Notes under the pieces: generated by a model
What the model was told of the DNA's origin: nothing
The model's database searches: none
What the model saw: the letters and a program-made list of their open reading frames with translations, nothing else
Program-made: the position numbers and the translations under genes
Part shown: in pieces, positions 41,648 through 52,852 of the stretch
How the letters are laid out: each line of letters starts with the position of its first letter
Position numbering within the stretch: the first letter of the stretch is position 1
Source: Cyclobacteriaceae bacterium
Lineage (GTDB): Bacteria; Bacteroidota; Bacteroidia; Cytophagales; Cyclobacteriaceae
Direction: 5' to 3'
NCBI GenBank assembly: GCA_947458585.1
Contig: CANGYY010000001.1
Location: 1-64,000 of the forward strand
Length of the DNA: 64,000 bases

Positions 41648-44600
41648 CTATTGCGATAAATTAAATCGGAGCTGACCTCCAAAAGCTGTATTGGACCGAC
41701 GGAAGGCAGTGGTTACGCGAGGATCATTGACCGTACGTTCAAAATACACGGTCAAGTTTAAGCTTCGATTGATTACATAGCTCAGAGTAGGTCTAAACTG
41801 GAAATTGAAATTTCCGTTAGTTACCGTAGCTTTTTCCTCAATCTTTCGCTGTACCTGCTGCGTACTTCCAATCTTGGTATCCACACGCATTTGTAGGTCG
41901 TTCTTTAAGACCTTTTGTTGCCCTCCGATTTTGAAAGGAATCTTTACCCCTGCTTTGGTGTAGGAGAGTGTCAGCCCAAAATCACTGCTAGCTTGTTCAG
42001 TGATTTGAGAATTTGAAAAATTCAATCCCAGATTTCGTTCTCTGTTGTAATTCACCGCAATATTCATTCGCTGCTTGGTCAATAAATCCACCCCAATTAG
42101 TGGTGCAAATCGTTCAGTGAGCACTACCTGATTTAGGATGTAAATCGGAATAAACTGCCCTTCCAAATTGGTGAGATTAGGACGTTGGATTTGTTGCAAA
42201 GTATTGAAGAGTTCCAATCCTTGTTTGTATTGCAGGGAATTGGAGAAGTTGCTCACATCATAGGTGGAGCTGTAGGCATGGGTCAAGTTGATGCTACTGA
42301 AAAGTTCACTTAGACCTTTTAAGCGAGACAATCCCCGGTAATCCACACGCCAGTTCGGTAATGGGGTTTTTGGGAAGGGGTTAAGATTTGAGCTGCCGGC
42401 ATCTTGACCTCGGTAGGCTGCCAAAAATGCGGGAATAAGCACATCTTGTCCATTGATAGGGTATTCACCTGGCGCAGCGGCTTGTTGATCCAATCGCTGC
42501 TTGATGATCGATCTGAAATTTTCAAAGTTGGTAAATAGTTCCGATTCGTTTTCCTGGTTGTTTTTTGCAAATGTGGTTCCCAAAAGAACGGTGGTTATGC
42601 TGTAAGAACCCATTCGGCTAGGACTGAGCGATTCGAAGGATCCAGGAGTAGTGACACTATTCCTGAAGATTTCGCTGTAATCTCCAACCTCTCGTTTGTT
42701 TGCTTCTAAGGTGATTCTAAAGTCGCGTATGGGTTCGGCCAATCCTTTAATGGAAAGGTTGATGGCTTTATTTTGACGGAAACTCTGAGTCAATTCAGGG
42801 CTTGGAGCCATGTTTCCATTTTGCCCAAGCCGGTAGCGTAAATTTGCATTTTGGGCTCCAAATACAAAGGCCCAACCGGGATTTTCCCAAGCTCGATCCA
42901 TTCCTAGAAGCCCAGTGTTTGGCATGTATCCGGGAAGGAAGGTGCCTTCAATAATGCCATAGTTGAAGGTTACCTCTTTCAACAGCATTGCCACTTTAAG
43001 AATCCCGCGAGTAAGCGGAGTACCAATCGTATCGCTAGCATCTGTACTTGGTCTACCAGGAATACCAGGTCGCTTGGGTGCATTGATGGCGGCCAGGGAC
43101 TTACTTTTGTTGTAAAGTTTGATCAAATCCAGTTTACCTGATAAGGTTTGCTCTCGGGTATTCTGAATCACATTACCCAAGGTATCTCGCTGCCCAATGG
43201 CTCCTGTCTGCCAAGTATAGGTGCTGAGGTGTCTGTAGTCCGTTTGGATCCAATCTGTGAGTGGCAGCTTGGCAAAAGGCAGGGTGTAATTTACCGTTGC
43301 CGAATGGTTGTAATTCGTCGTTCTTCCAAAGCGAAGGAAGTTGGCTCGCACGGAATCGATTTTGGCTTGGCTATCCAAATCCCCTTCCGGCTCATCTACC
43401 ACCGCTGCTGCACTGGCAGCTAGGTCTACGCGTAGACTGGAGGATAAGTCCCAGTTGATGTTGAAGGAGCGATTCATGAAGAACGACTTCTGGAAGAGCG
43501 GATCCACTCCCGCTGTGCTCAGCTGATCATTGCGGTATTGGGAACGGGTAAACCTTCGGTCTACATCCATTCTTGCCAAAAGTAGGGTAGGAGATAGGTT
43601 CAGATTAATATCCTTGATTAGCTTCAAGTAAGGACTTTTCATACCTTCTGACTTTTCGAAGGGAGCTATTTTTAGCTCCTTCGGCTGGAAGCTATAGGTC
43701 ACATTTCCCTTGTTGGTTTTGAAGTTGTACCCTTGAAGCTGTGCATTAGTTTGCGTCACCGTACCGGTAGCATAGGAGAAGGCCAAGTTGGAAAGGTCAT
43801 ACACTCTGCTTGGCGCTTCCTGATTTTTCTTCAGTTTACGGACATTATTTAAACTGATATTTTTTCGTGACAATTGGTCCATCGCAATGTCCCGGTAAGC
43901 ATCTTTTGCCTCAGAGTTGGCAAACTTGTCGAGTGCCACTTCAAATGGTACATCTGGATTCAAGGGATCGTACTCGGGGCGTGTACTGGAGTTCTCCACA
44001 GAAAAATAGAGTGGAATGCTAACTCCCAAAGCCTTTGGTAGGAGCTTGTCCACTTCTACATTTGTCGAGATATCGTATTGGGTAGTGGCTTGACGGCTGC
44101 GCTGAGAGAGTTTCGTTTCCAATCCTCCAAAGCCAATGGAATTGTGGCGAATGGAAGCAGAAACCACCGCCACATCGGCAATTTTAGTGTTCAGGTAGGC
44201 ATTGGCTGCCCAGCCATTTGTTTTGGTAAATCCAGTGGCTCGAAGTTCATTCGCCCAGAGGCAAAGACTCTTGGAGGAGCCAATCCCGGTACCTGGATTT
44301 CGAACCCCAATCATCATTCCCTGCACTTGATTGAGTTCAGGTCTACCCATCACGGTGACCTTGTATTGACGGATGGTTTTGCTGAATGGCAGCGTCAGAG
44401 GAGACTGGGTATTGTCTCGCTCCGCTTTGATCGCCACGATTTCCTGGATGGCGATATCTAGCTCATTTTCCTCTGGCCATACGATCCGCGGGTCATTGCT
44501 TCCCAAGGAAGATATTTTTAGCGGAACTTCGATTTCGTAGTAATTGTCGGTATAGTCGGTACCCAGCCTCAAGAAGGCAGTCACCTCCCCATCACGAGCA

Positions 44601-47600
44601 TCTTCACTATTGGCATGGAAAAACATCTTGATGCGTTCGTATTGCACCAGATCCAAATTGATATTTTTGAATACAGCACGTGCATCTTTCGGAGCCAAGT
44701 CTTCTACACAAAGGCGGAGCGATTGCTCATTGAGTCTACGTTCAATGACTGAGGTATTGTCCCGATCTCGCTGAATTCCTGGAGGCAATACATAGGGACT
44801 GGAGGTTTGGCTACCTTGAGCATTTTGCTCAATGTTCACCACATCCACCGTGAGATTGGAGTTGTCTGGCTCAGGCAACTCAAAAAATCCCCGTTCAAAT
44901 AGAGACTCCTGGAAAGCTCTCCATTGGCTGCCTACCATTCGGAATTCGGCCATACGCAGGACCACCGGTTGCTGGAAATCAGTGAGGTAGGTACGAATCC
45001 AGCGAATGGATTTGAAGCCAGAGATATCCCCTTGGATTTTATCTGGCTGCCGTACCGGAATACGGAATAGGTACCAGTTGACTTGCTCTCCTCCCTCTGT
45101 ATGGGTGACCTGATCCACGATGTAGTTATTTCCTACCTTGAGCTGACCGGGGCGAAGGTCAATTTCGTACTCGTAGTAATTTTCTAGTTCGTTGATGGTA
45201 TTGTCAGTATTCAAGTCCTCGTTATCTGGATTATTCGTTCCAGATGGGGTGTAAGGGAGGTTTTGGTCTGCGGTAACGGGTGTATTGCCTTCGTTTCCAT
45301 TGAATTTTTTGTAGCGCTCTAGAATTTTGGTGTTGGCTTGGTCAAATTTGGAATCCAAATAGTATTGAAATCCATCCGCAGACACATCTTGAAGTAAGGC
45401 ATTTTTTGCAGCAGGGGATACGGTCAGGCGATCCAAGAATCTCCCCTTGAAAAAGTTGGCTTCCTCCTCATTTTTTAAGCCATCCAATCCCACGTCTTGG
45501 TTGACCCGAGCGCTGGCGGAATTGTCAAAAGCTGGCAACAAAAATTGTTGACGCGTAATTCTTCCCCACTCATTGACTGAAGTTTCTGCAGGGTCTCCAT
45601 CTGCTGGGAGGCCATTTTCAAAGGCATGACTCCCGTCTTTGATAATATCCTCAGCAATGTCTCCAAGGTTTAAAAAGAGTTTACCTCCAGTCGTATTGTT
45701 CTGATTGAAAATCCCGTCCAAAACCTTTCCATTTTCTCCAGGTAAGAAGGGGTCCATCAACCAGAATTCGATGTATTCGATATTGGTTCGGTCAAAATCA
45801 ACCTCAGTGGTGATTGCACGAGTGACACCTCCATAGTTTTGCCTTGGATTGGAAAGTAATCCCTCCGCAGTAAGTGCTGGGTTGTAATTGTACATCCCTC
45901 GTTCCTGTGGGAAATAAGCTAATTCAAATAAAGGCTGGGGAACCAAAATGACCTCTCGGTCTTGATTTTTAAATATCTCCTGAGGAATTACTCGTCTGAC
46001 GTAGTGGTTTCGGCGATCCTGAGCAGTAATGTTTGCTGGGACACCCGGGCCACCTTCACGGTAAAACACGTTGTCAATGTTGTACCATGCCAAGCGTGCT
46101 CTGCGGTAGGCATTGCCGAGGTTGTCTTCAGTTTGGTTGCTCAGGTCAAAACGATTGTCTGCTGTTTTTGGAGTGGAGGCGAGTTTCCAATTTTGATTCG
46201 CTTGAGCACCCAAATAGAAGGGGGTTACTGCTGCTTCAAAGTCATCAATGTAGGATGCCGCATCCCCATTGACGGTATTGGAAGTTCCGGGAATGAGGTG
46301 GGCAAATTCTGCATTAAACTGAACTAGGGATTTTTCCTTGGTGTCTGTAAAGGGAAGTGCATCTGCCATTTTGGTCAAAAAGCGTGATTCACTATTGTAA
46401 TTCAGGTCAAGCCCCCAAAGGCTGTTTCGAAGCGTCTCATTGCCAGTGGCAATGCGGGACACATTGGGTCGCTCGTTTAGAAATAGGAAAGTTCCTCCAA
46501 GGGTTAATTTCTTGTTGGCGATGTAATCCAATCGGGTACCCAGCAAACTTCGGGTTTGAAAGGAAACTAGGTCTGCTTTCTCAAAGGATACATTGATTTG
46601 TTTGCCAGATTGGAGTATAGCGTCGTTGATGATGACGAGTCGGCCCACATTGTAGTCAATCGTAAAATCTACCCCTTCGGTAAGTGGGATATTTCCTGCT
46701 TGAACAATGACTGACCCGGGGGAGATATTCAAGCCTGGAAGTTGGATTTCACTAGCGGATCCAGCCGTAAGCCTTCCTTTTATAAAGAATTTATTCAGTC
46801 GTGTGACCAGTTCCGCATCGGCTTGAGTTGTTTGGTACAGCGTGTCGTACACGTATTTCTCTCGAAGCACACGCTCGTCAGCCGTGAATTTTCGGGCTAA
46901 GTTGGAACCAAAGGGCTCCAGCACTGGAAAGATAAGAAGCCCTCGATCCGATAGCATGGTGATCCCTTCCACAAAGTCAAAGTTGCCGTCGGGAGCAGGA
47001 TCATTTTGAGGGTTCAAGTTGTCCAAACCGGTGAGGCGAATTAGGGGAACGTCTTTCACATTTTTTCCTTCCAATAAGGAAGGGTTGTCTAAGCCTGTGC
47101 GGTCATCTCGGTAGATGACTTGTAACTGGAATCCATCACGGAGAACCTGGCTTGCGTTGAGGCTATAGACGTTTTTCATCATCAAGTCCCAAGTCGGCAC
47201 TCGGGTATTGATGCGGGCTGGACGAAGAAGTTTTAAGAAAATCAATTCATCTTCTCGGCGAGACTGGTAATCTTCGGTGAGTTCGCCCACTTTATAGACC
47301 TGTCCGTTGTAGGTGTATTCGTAGGAGACGGCGATGACTTCATCGTTTTGCAAGCGTCTAAAGAGGGAAATGAAGCCCAGCTGACCATTGAAAAAGTATT
47401 CGGATGGATCTAGCTTTCGGGCACCATTGATCTGTTCAAAGTCTACTCCTTTTTTGATGCCCAAATCTCCTTCCAAGGCACGAGCTCCAGAATCGAAGGG
47501 CCTGTAGCTCGGGTTGCCACTAATGCTTGCATAGAGTCGGTTGGCGCCATTATTCGCAGGGCTGTTTGGGCTACCCGGTCCAATGGCAGGATTACTTCCA

Positions 47601-48772
47601 TTGAGGAGAACCTTCCCCTCACCAAGGTCCATGAAGGCTGCGAAATTCCGTAGGGTTTCGGTATTTGTAGCCCGGTTCATTACATAGACTTCTACTCGGG
47701 TGATGTTGACACCTGAGGTAACTTGCGGCAGCCCCTTTAGCCAGCGCTCGTAATTTTCCCGAAAGAAGTGGCTGAGAAAAAAGTGTCGATTTTCGTCGTA
47801 TTTGGAACCTTGAATATCAAATGCTCGGCCTTGTCCATTGGCATCAATCACCAAGTTGTCCCGTCTGCCTCGTTGGGTGGAGGCAACAGCAGTCACGTTG
47901 AGCTTGCCAAACTTCATTTCCGTTTTAACTCCGAAGAGATTTTGGGCCCCTTGGATCAATCGGTTTTGGATGGGTAAACTCACATTTCCCAATTCGATGG
48001 ACTGGATGATATCTTCATCAAAACCATCGTATTCTAGTTTAAGTTGGTTTTGAAAGTCAAAAGAATTGTTGGAGTCAAAGTTGGCCCCGATCTTTAATTT
48101 TTGGCCCAGGGTACCATTGACAGCCATTTGAATCTGCTGTTGGAAATTGAAATTTCCATTTTTCTGCTGACGGATTGGAATCGTAGGGTTGTCAATTCTT
48201 CGAAAAATAGCCCCAAAGTCTAGGTTGACGTAGCCTGTAGGAATGATGTTGATGGAATCACCTCCAAAGATGCGGTCAAAGGTAGGGCTCATGGTCAAGG
48301 GAGGAATGAGCCTTCTACCTTCTACGGCACTTTCACCATCTATACCTCGAGAGCGGGTTTTCCAATAGTCTTGCCGAACTTTGTATTCCTGTAGCGGAGC
48401 GAATTTATCGAAATCGTATTCCTGTTGATTTCCAAGTCCTGTGCTATCCAATTGGTCTTCTACCTGATACTTGAGGGTGGAATCCATCGTGACCTGAACA
48501 TTTCTGTTGACAGCTGAAGAAGGAAAAAATGGGGATTTTTGGTTTAAAAAAGGGTTTTGGTAGGGATAGAGCGGATTTGTTCTTCTATTTTGCCAAAGCA
48601 GAAATGAGGGGGCCAGCCTACGCTGATTTAAAGAATCTATCCGGGACTTGGGAGTAGGATTCTGTTGAGCTTGAAGGAGATTAAAAGGACTTAGGGCAAG
48701 AAGCAGACCTAGGAGGAAAACGAAACTCCGTGGCGCTTTATTCAAAAAAACAGGTAAGTCCTGAACCTTCAA
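41648..48772 (-). CDS. sprA: T9SS outer-membrane translocon protein SprA (Sov)
   Basis: The 2374-aa protein is the SprA/Sov translocon, a giant single-chain barrel through which T9SS cargo crosses the outer membrane. It has an N-terminal signal (APRSFVFLLGLLLALSPFNLLQAQ), then the SprA-typical LIPPLTMSPTFDRIFGGDSINIIPTGYVNLDFGAIF and LEYDGFDEDIIQSIELGNVSLP. The long alternating-strand body runs to FRRSNTAFGGQLRFNLSQ. Length fits the family (about 2300-2500 aa). No ATG is available near the N-terminus; the start must be a TTG (48772 or 48745). It follows ruvA by 11 bases and is the last gene of a long minus-strand block. It works with PorV and PorU, encoded about 11 kb away. Confidence 0.97.
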   Translation of the reverse strand: MKVQDLPVFLNKAPRSFVFLLGLLLALSPFNLLQAQQNPTPKSRIDSLNQRRLAPSFLLWQNRRTNPLYPYQNPFLNQKSPFFPSSAVNRNVQVTMDSTLKYQVEDQLDSTGLGNQQEYDFDKFAPLQEYKVRQDYWKTRSRGIDGESAVEGRRLIPPLTMSPTFDRIFGGDSINIIPTGYVNLDFGAIFRRIDNPTIPIRQQKNGNFNFQQQIQMAVNGTLGQKLKIGANFDSNNSFDFQNQLKLEYDGFDEDIIQSIELGNVSLPIQNRLIQGAQNLFGVKTEMKFGKLNVTAVASTQRGRRDNLVIDANGQGRAFDIQGSKYDENRHFFLSHFFRENYERWLKGLPQVTSGVNITRVEVYVMNRATNTETLRNFAAFMDLGEGKVLLNGSNPAIGPGSPNSPANNGANRLYASISGNPSYRPFDSGARALEGDLGIKKGVDFEQINGARKLDPSEYFFNGQLGFISLFRRLQNDEVIAVSYEYTYNGQVYKVGELTEDYQSRREDELIFLKLLRPARINTRVPTWDLMMKNVYSLNASQVLRDGFQLQVIYRDDRTGLDNPSLLEGKNVKDVPLIRLTGLDNLNPQNDPAPDGNFDFVEGITMLSDRGLLIFPVLEPFGSNLARKFTADERVLREKYVYDTLYQTTQADAELVTRLNKFFIKGRLTAGSASEIQLPGLNISPGSVIVQAGNIPLTEGVDFTIDYNVGRLVIINDAILQSGKQINVSFEKADLVSFQTRSLLGTRLDYIANKKLTLGGTFLFLNERPNVSRIATGNETLRNSLWGLDLNYNSESRFLTKMADALPFTDTKEKSLVQFNAEFAHLIPGTSNTVNGDAASYIDDFEAAVTPFYLGAQANQNWKLASTPKTADNRFDLSNQTEDNLGNAYRRARLAWYNIDNVFYREGGPGVPANITAQDRRNHYVRRVIPQEIFKNQDREVILVPQPLFELAYFPQERGMYNYNPALTAEGLLSNPRQNYGGVTRAITTEVDFDRTNIEYIEFWLMDPFLPGENGKVLDGIFNQNNTTGGKLFLNLGDIAEDIIKDGSHAFENGLPADGDPAETSVNEWGRITRQQFLLPAFDNSASARVNQDVGLDGLKNEEEANFFKGRFLDRLTVSPAAKNALLQDVSADGFQYYLDSKFDQANTKILERYKKFNGNEGNTPVTADQNLPYTPSGTNNPDNEDLNTDNTINELENYYEYEIDLRPGQLKVGNNYIVDQVTHTEGGEQVNWYLFRIPVRQPDKIQGDISGFKSIRWIRTYLTDFQQPVVLRMAEFRMVGSQWRAFQESLFERGFFELPEPDNSNLTVDVVNIEQNAQGSQTSSPYVLPPGIQRDRDNTSVIERRLNEQSLRLCVEDLAPKDARAVFKNINLDLVQYERIKMFFHANSEDARDGEVTAFLRLGTDYTDNYYEIEVPLKISSLGSNDPRIVWPEENELDIAIQEIVAIKAERDNTQSPLTLPFSKTIRQYKVTVMGRPELNQVQGMMIGVRNPGTGIGSSKSLCLWANELRATGFTKTNGWAANAYLNTKIADVAVVSASIRHNSIGFGGLETKLSQRSRQATTQYDISTNVEVDKLLPKALGVSIPLYFSVENSSTRPEYDPLNPDVPFEVALDKFANSEAKDAYRDIAMDQLSRKNISLNNVRKLKKNQEAPSRVYDLSNLAFSYATGTVTQTNAQLQGYNFKTNKGNVTYSFQPKELKIAPFEKSEGMKSPYLKLIKDINLNLSPTLLLARMDVDRRFTRSQYRNDQLSTAGVDPLFQKSFFMNRSFNINWDLSSSLRVDLAASAAAVVDEPEGDLDSQAKIDSVRANFLRFGRTTNYNHSATVNYTLPFAKLPLTDWIQTDYRHLSTYTWQTGAIGQRDTLGNVIQNTREQTLSGKLDLIKLYNKSKSLAAINAPKRPGIPGRPSTDASDTIGTPLTRGILKVAMLLKEVTFNYGIIEGTFLPGYMPNTGLLGMDRAWENPGWAFVFGAQNANLRYRLGQNGNMAPSPELTQSFRQNKAINLSIKGLAEPIRDFRITLEANKREVGDYSEIFRNSVTTPGSFESLSPSRMGSYSITTVLLGTTFAKNNQENESELFTNFENFRSIIKQRLDQQAAAPGEYPINGQDVLIPAFLAAYRGQDAGSSNLNPFPKTPLPNWRVDYRGLSRLKGLSELFSSINLTHAYSSTYDVSNFSNSLQYKQGLELFNTLQQIQRPNLTNLEGQFIPIYILNQVVLTERFAPLIGVDLLTKQRMNIAVNYNRERNLGLNFSNSQITEQASSDFGLTLSYTKAGVKIPFKIGGQQKVLKNDLQMRVDTKIGSTQQVQRKIEEKATVTNGNFNFQFRPTLSYVINRSLNLTVYFERTVNDPRVTTAFRRSNTAFGGQLRFNLSQ

Positions 48773-48783
48773 TTCAGTGTGTA

Positions 48784-49380
48784 TTAAGAAGTTTTTAACG
48801 ATGCTTTGATCAGCTCTTCCAAGGAGATTGTTCCTCCCGTCTTTTTGAGGACGAGGGCAATGTTTTTCTCTGCAACAGCCTTTGGGAAACCTAAAGTGAC
48901 CAATGCCTGTAACGCTTCTTCTCTGATTTTATTGCCTCCATTCAAAAATCCTAGAGGGGCGGTAGATTCTCCGGTACTTGTTTTCCCTACCTTATCTTTC
49001 AATTCTAAGATAATTCGCTGGGCGGTTTTGGTTCCAATTCCTTTTACGGCTTGGATCGTCGCCACGTCTCCAGAAAGGATGGCTTGCTCAATTTCTGAGC
49101 TACTCAAGGAGGAAAGAATCATCAATCCGGTGCTGGGTCCCACGCCATTAATGGAAGTGAGCAAAAGAAATAGTCGCTTTTCATGCTCCTCCTTAAATCC
49201 ATACAGCGTATGTGCATCCTCTTTGATATGCAGGTAGGTGAGGAGTCGCAATTGCTCCTGGTCCTTAATCGCAGCATAGGTTTGAAGGGAGATTTTAACG
49301 TGGTAGCCGATTCCACCTACGTCAATCAAGACATAAGTAGGGTCTTTGTGAACCAATCTTCCATTGAGGTAATCTATCAT
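48784..49380 (-). CDS. ruvA: Holliday junction DNA helicase subunit RuvA
   Basis: The 198-aa protein has the N-terminal OB-fold ([31 protein letters not shown]), the helix-hairpin-helix motifs (LFLLLTSINGVGPSTGLMIL and IQAVKGIGTKTAQRIILELKDK) and the small C-terminal domain (EEALQALVTLGFPKAVAEKNI). RuvA binds four-way junctions and loads RuvB for branch migration. Its ATG overlaps the maeB stop (ATGA) and sprA follows after 11 bases, so the three are co-transcribed. I recall the ruvA-sprA order from gliding Bacteroidota. Confidence 0.97.
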   Translation of the reverse strand: MIDYLNGRLVHKDPTYVLIDVGGIGYHVKISLQTYAAIKDQEQLRLLTYLHIKEDAHTLYGFKEEHEKRLFLLLTSINGVGPSTGLMILSSLSSSEIEQAILSGDVATIQAVKGIGTKTAQRIILELKDKVGKTSTGESTAPLGFLNGGNKIREEALQALVTLGFPKAVAEKNIALVLKKTGGTISLEELIKASLKTS

Positions 49381-51656
49381 AAGCTTGCCTTGCTAGATTG
49401 AGCATCTACTACTGCGATGGCGACCATGTTCACAATCTCTCGAATGGAACTTCCGAGCTGTAAAATGTGAACAGGCTTATTCATTCCCAGCAAAATTGGC
49501 CCGATTGCTTCTGCATTTCCCAGCTCAGCCAAGAGCTTGTAAGCAATGTTGGAAGAGGCCAAGTCAGGGAAAATCAGGGTGTTTACTTCTTTGCCTTTTT
49601 GAGAAAGCGCGGAAAAAGGATAGATTTCTTTTTGGATGTCTTGGTTCAAGGCCACATTGGCTTGCATTTCCCCTTCGATGATTAAGTCTGGGTATTTTTC
49701 CTTCGCCAAGGCAGTTGCTTTTGCCATTTTTGTTGGAATATCTCCTTGGGCAGATCCGAAATTGGAATAGGAAAGGAGTGCAATACGCGGAGTCATATTG
49801 AAAAACTTCACGGCAGTTGCTGTAAGTCCGATGATGTCTACTAGTTCCTCGGCAGTTGGGTTAAGATTTACAGTAGCATCTGCAAAGAAATAGGGTCCTC
49901 TAGGGGTGTTCATGATGTACATACCCGCGACCCGATTTACGCCTTTTTTCACCCCGATTGTTTGGAGCGAAGGCAAAATGGTCTTTGGGTAATCTCGCGT
50001 AAGGCCAGAAATAAAGCAGTCTGCTTCCCCTGTTTCAACCATCAAAGCCCCAAAATAATTTCGTTCCTTCACCAATCGGTAGGCATCCGTTTGGGTCATT
50101 CCTTTGCGCTGTCGTTTTTGTGCTAGGATTTTTCCAAACTTTTCGTTCAAAGCATGCTCCTCCACAGGATCAATAATGCTGACGCCTTCCAGGTCTAAGG
50201 AATTTTCTTCGATAAGCTCTAAGATGCGTTCGCGGTTGCCCAACAAAATAGGTATTGCGATTTTTTCGTCTCGAATCTGCTGTGCAGCTTTCAAAATCTT
50301 GAGGTTGTCGGCCTCTCCAAATACCACTCGTTTTGGGTCTTTTTTGGCTCTTCCAATCACGATTGACATCAAGCGTTCGTCAATACCGATTCGCTTTTGT
50401 AATTCCAGTTCGTAAGCATCCCAATCTTTGATGATTCGTTTGGCTACTCCTGATTCTATGGCTGCCTTCGCCACTGCAGGTGCGATGGTGGTGATAAGTC
50501 TCGGGTCTACTGGTTTGGGGATCAGGTAGAATCTTCCAAAACTCAAATGGCTTTCCCCGTAAGCTTTGGTCACAATTTCGGGAACCGGTTCTTTGGCGAG
50601 TTTGGCAATGGCTTTTGCAGCAGCAAGCTTCATTTCCTCATTGATGACCGTAGCTCGTACATCCAGTGCTCCTCGGAAGATGTATGGGAATCCGAGCACA
50701 TTATTGACTTGATTGGGATGATCTGAGCGTCCTGTAGCCATGACTACGTCCTCTCGAGCTTCAATTGCCGCTTCATAGGAAATTTCCGGATCCGGGTTTG
50801 CTAGCGCAAAAACTATAGGGTCCGGAGCCATGGATTGGATCATTTCCGGAGAAATGATGTTACCTGCGGAAAGTCCAAGGAATACATCTGCTCCGGGCAT
50901 GGCCTCGGCAATGGTTGTAAAGTTCTGAGTAGTGGCAAATTCCAGATGCTCCCCAGTCAATCCTGGACGATCGGTTCGGATTACTCCTTCTTTATCGCAA
51001 ACGACAATATGTTCTTTTTTGACGCCAAGGGTTACGTAAAAACGTAGGCAGGAGATAGCAGCTGCTCCAGCGCCACTCACCACAATTCGGATGTCTTCAA
51101 TGTTTTTTTCAACCAACTCCAGGGCATTGAGTAAAGCAGCAGCTGAAATGATTGCCGTCCCATGCTGGTCATCGTGCATGACGGGGATTTTCATTTCTTT
51201 CTTGAGTGTCTGCTCGATTTCAAAGCACTCTGGTGCTTTGATGTCCTCTAGGTTGATGCCTCCAAAGGTGGGCTCTAGAGATTTGATGATTTGGATCAGT
51301 TTTTTTGGGTCTTTCTCATCTATTTCAAGATCGAAAACATCAATCCCAGCAAATTTTTTAAATAGGACCCCTTTTCCTTCCATGACGGGTTTGGAGGCTT
51401 CTGGACCGATATCGCCCAAACCCAATACAGCCGTGCCATTGGAGATTACTGCTACCAGATTTCCTTTGGCGGTGTATTTGTATACGTTTTCTACATCAGC
51501 AGCAATTTCCTTACAAGGTTCTGCTACTCCAGGGGAATAGGCGAGTGCAAGGTCCAATTGGCTTGAAACAGGCTTGGTTGGGACCACTTGGATTTTTCCA
51601 GGCGAACCTTGACTGTGGTAGTTTAATGCGTCTTCTTTTCTAATCTTAATCGCCAT
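49377..51656 (-). CDS. maeB: NADP-dependent malic enzyme with phosphotransacetylase-like domain
   Basis: The 759-aa protein is the MaeB-type hybrid. Residues about 15-425 form malic enzyme ([92 protein letters not shown]). Residues about 430-755 resemble phosphate acetyltransferase ([41 protein letters not shown]), which in MaeB is regulatory and binds acetyl-CoA rather than catalysing. It converts malate to pyruvate and CO2 with NADPH formation. It lies between the DUF4837 gene and ruvA; the metabolic link to these is not obvious. Confidence 0.96.
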   Translation of the reverse strand: MAIKIRKEDALNYHSQGSPGKIQVVPTKPVSSQLDLALAYSPGVAEPCKEIAADVENVYKYTAKGNLVAVISNGTAVLGLGDIGPEASKPVMEGKGVLFKKFAGIDVFDLEIDEKDPKKLIQIIKSLEPTFGGINLEDIKAPECFEIEQTLKKEMKIPVMHDDQHGTAIISAAALLNALELVEKNIEDIRIVVSGAGAAAISCLRFYVTLGVKKEHIVVCDKEGVIRTDRPGLTGEHLEFATTQNFTTIAEAMPGADVFLGLSAGNIISPEMIQSMAPDPIVFALANPDPEISYEAAIEAREDVVMATGRSDHPNQVNNVLGFPYIFRGALDVRATVINEEMKLAAAKAIAKLAKEPVPEIVTKAYGESHLSFGRFYLIPKPVDPRLITTIAPAVAKAAIESGVAKRIIKDWDAYELELQKRIGIDERLMSIVIGRAKKDPKRVVFGEADNLKILKAAQQIRDEKIAIPILLGNRERILELIEENSLDLEGVSIIDPVEEHALNEKFGKILAQKRQRKGMTQTDAYRLVKERNYFGALMVETGEADCFISGLTRDYPKTILPSLQTIGVKKGVNRVAGMYIMNTPRGPYFFADATVNLNPTAEELVDIIGLTATAVKFFNMTPRIALLSYSNFGSAQGDIPTKMAKATALAKEKYPDLIIEGEMQANVALNQDIQKEIYPFSALSQKGKEVNTLIFPDLASSNIAYKLLAELGNAEAIGPILLGMNKPVHILQLGSSIREIVNMVAIAVVDAQSSKASL

Positions 51657-51677
51657 AAATGGGAGGATATACTGGGT

Positions 51678-52784
51678 TTACTTTACTTGATTTTCTGTCC
51701 AATTGATGTTGGTATTCAGTAGTACGGCTTGGATTTCTCGTAAGGCATCTCGGTGCACTTCATTTGGAAAATACACAAAACCTTCCATGTAGTAAAGCTT
51801 TCCTTTCTTCTGATCAATCATCAGGTAACCAAGATAGGTGCCACCCATGCTCAAATTGTTCGTTTTCCAGGTACCTCTGATTTCAACTGTAAAATTATCA
51901 TTAATGACCATGTTTCGAAAAGCAGGGGGGATTTGTTTTTCGCTGGTCATGAAGGAGCTAGGGTCCTCTGGATCTCCAAAAATATGAACCTTGGCTAATG
52001 AATCCCGAAGCGCAAGGATGTTCTGTGGGAAGGTTTGTTCTTCCTTGGTGTAGTCTTCTACATGAAAGTAAACACTAATATCAGGACGCTTGTCTGTAGG
52101 GGAGGGTTGTCGAAGCCAAAGAAATCCTGGTATTGACTTTGCGATTTGGTAGGATACTGGAGGCATGATCTCAATGCCTAGATTCTTTCGTGCATCGTTT
52201 TGAGCAGCCGCATTTTTTCGTGCCAATAAGGGCTTGGCTAGGCGGTCTCTTTCCCGCACTTCAAACAGATTCTGAAGTTGATCTTTGTTTTTCCTTAAGT
52301 TGTCAATCAACTCTTGTTCATTGTTACCAAAGAGGTACAAAACTTCTTGACCTTGGGCAAATTCATCCTCCATTCGAAGCGAATACATGCTTGGATCTGC
52401 TGCTGCCTTTGCCTTGGATTCGGGAGTAAATTGCGCGTTAATGGCTTGACTACCTCCTTTTTTGTCGTCAAAAGTAGTGACATAGATCAGGTTGGTATAC
52501 ATTTTCAACATCCGTGTCATCGCACGAGGATCTACTCGATGCACTTTGAACTGTGGTTCAGAGCGAAGCATTCCTGGTAGATCCGCCTCAAAGATGGCAC
52601 GAAGTTCCTCGCCTACAGGCCCCGCCCATTTGGTCGAATCTATAGCCAACACGATCTCGCCAATATCGCCTTTGGCTTTTGGTTTCAATGAATTACTCTC
52701 CCCATTTTCTTCGGAACAAGAGAATAGGAACAAAAAGAAAAGTGGAAGGAGACAAAATTGAATGGCTCTTAGGATTGGGTTCAT
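51678..52784 (-). CDS. DUF4837-family lipoprotein
   Basis: The 368-aa protein starts MNPILRAIQFCLLPLFFLFLFSC, a signal with a lipobox Cys, so it is a predicted lipoprotein. The next part, GDIGEIVLAIDSTKWAGPVGEELRAIFEADLPGMLRSEPQFKVHRVDP, and the later RGTWKTNNLSMGGTYLGYLMIDQKKGKLYYMEGFVYFPNE match DUF4837, a Bacteroidota family of unknown function. The ATG at 52784 replaces the track's 52817, because the extra 11 residues precede a complete signal. It lies 68 bases after the transglycosylase gene and 21 before maeB in the same block. Confidence 0.88.
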   Translation of the reverse strand: MNPILRAIQFCLLPLFFLFLFSCSEENGESNSLKPKAKGDIGEIVLAIDSTKWAGPVGEELRAIFEADLPGMLRSEPQFKVHRVDPRAMTRMLKMYTNLIYVTTFDDKKGGSQAINAQFTPESKAKAAADPSMYSLRMEDEFAQGQEVLYLFGNNEQELIDNLRKNKDQLQNLFEVRERDRLAKPLLARKNAAAQNDARKNLGIEIMPPVSYQIAKSIPGFLWLRQPSPTDKRPDISVYFHVEDYTKEEQTFPQNILALRDSLAKVHIFGDPEDPSSFMTSEKQIPPAFRNMVINDNFTVEIRGTWKTNNLSMGGTYLGYLMIDQKKGKLYYMEGFVYFPNEVHRDALREIQAVLLNTNINWTENQVK

Positions 52785-52852
52785 GTGTTTTTTGTAAAAA
52801 AGAAGGGTGCTATCCATTTCAGATTAAGGATTGAGATTCATCAAGGAAAAAC

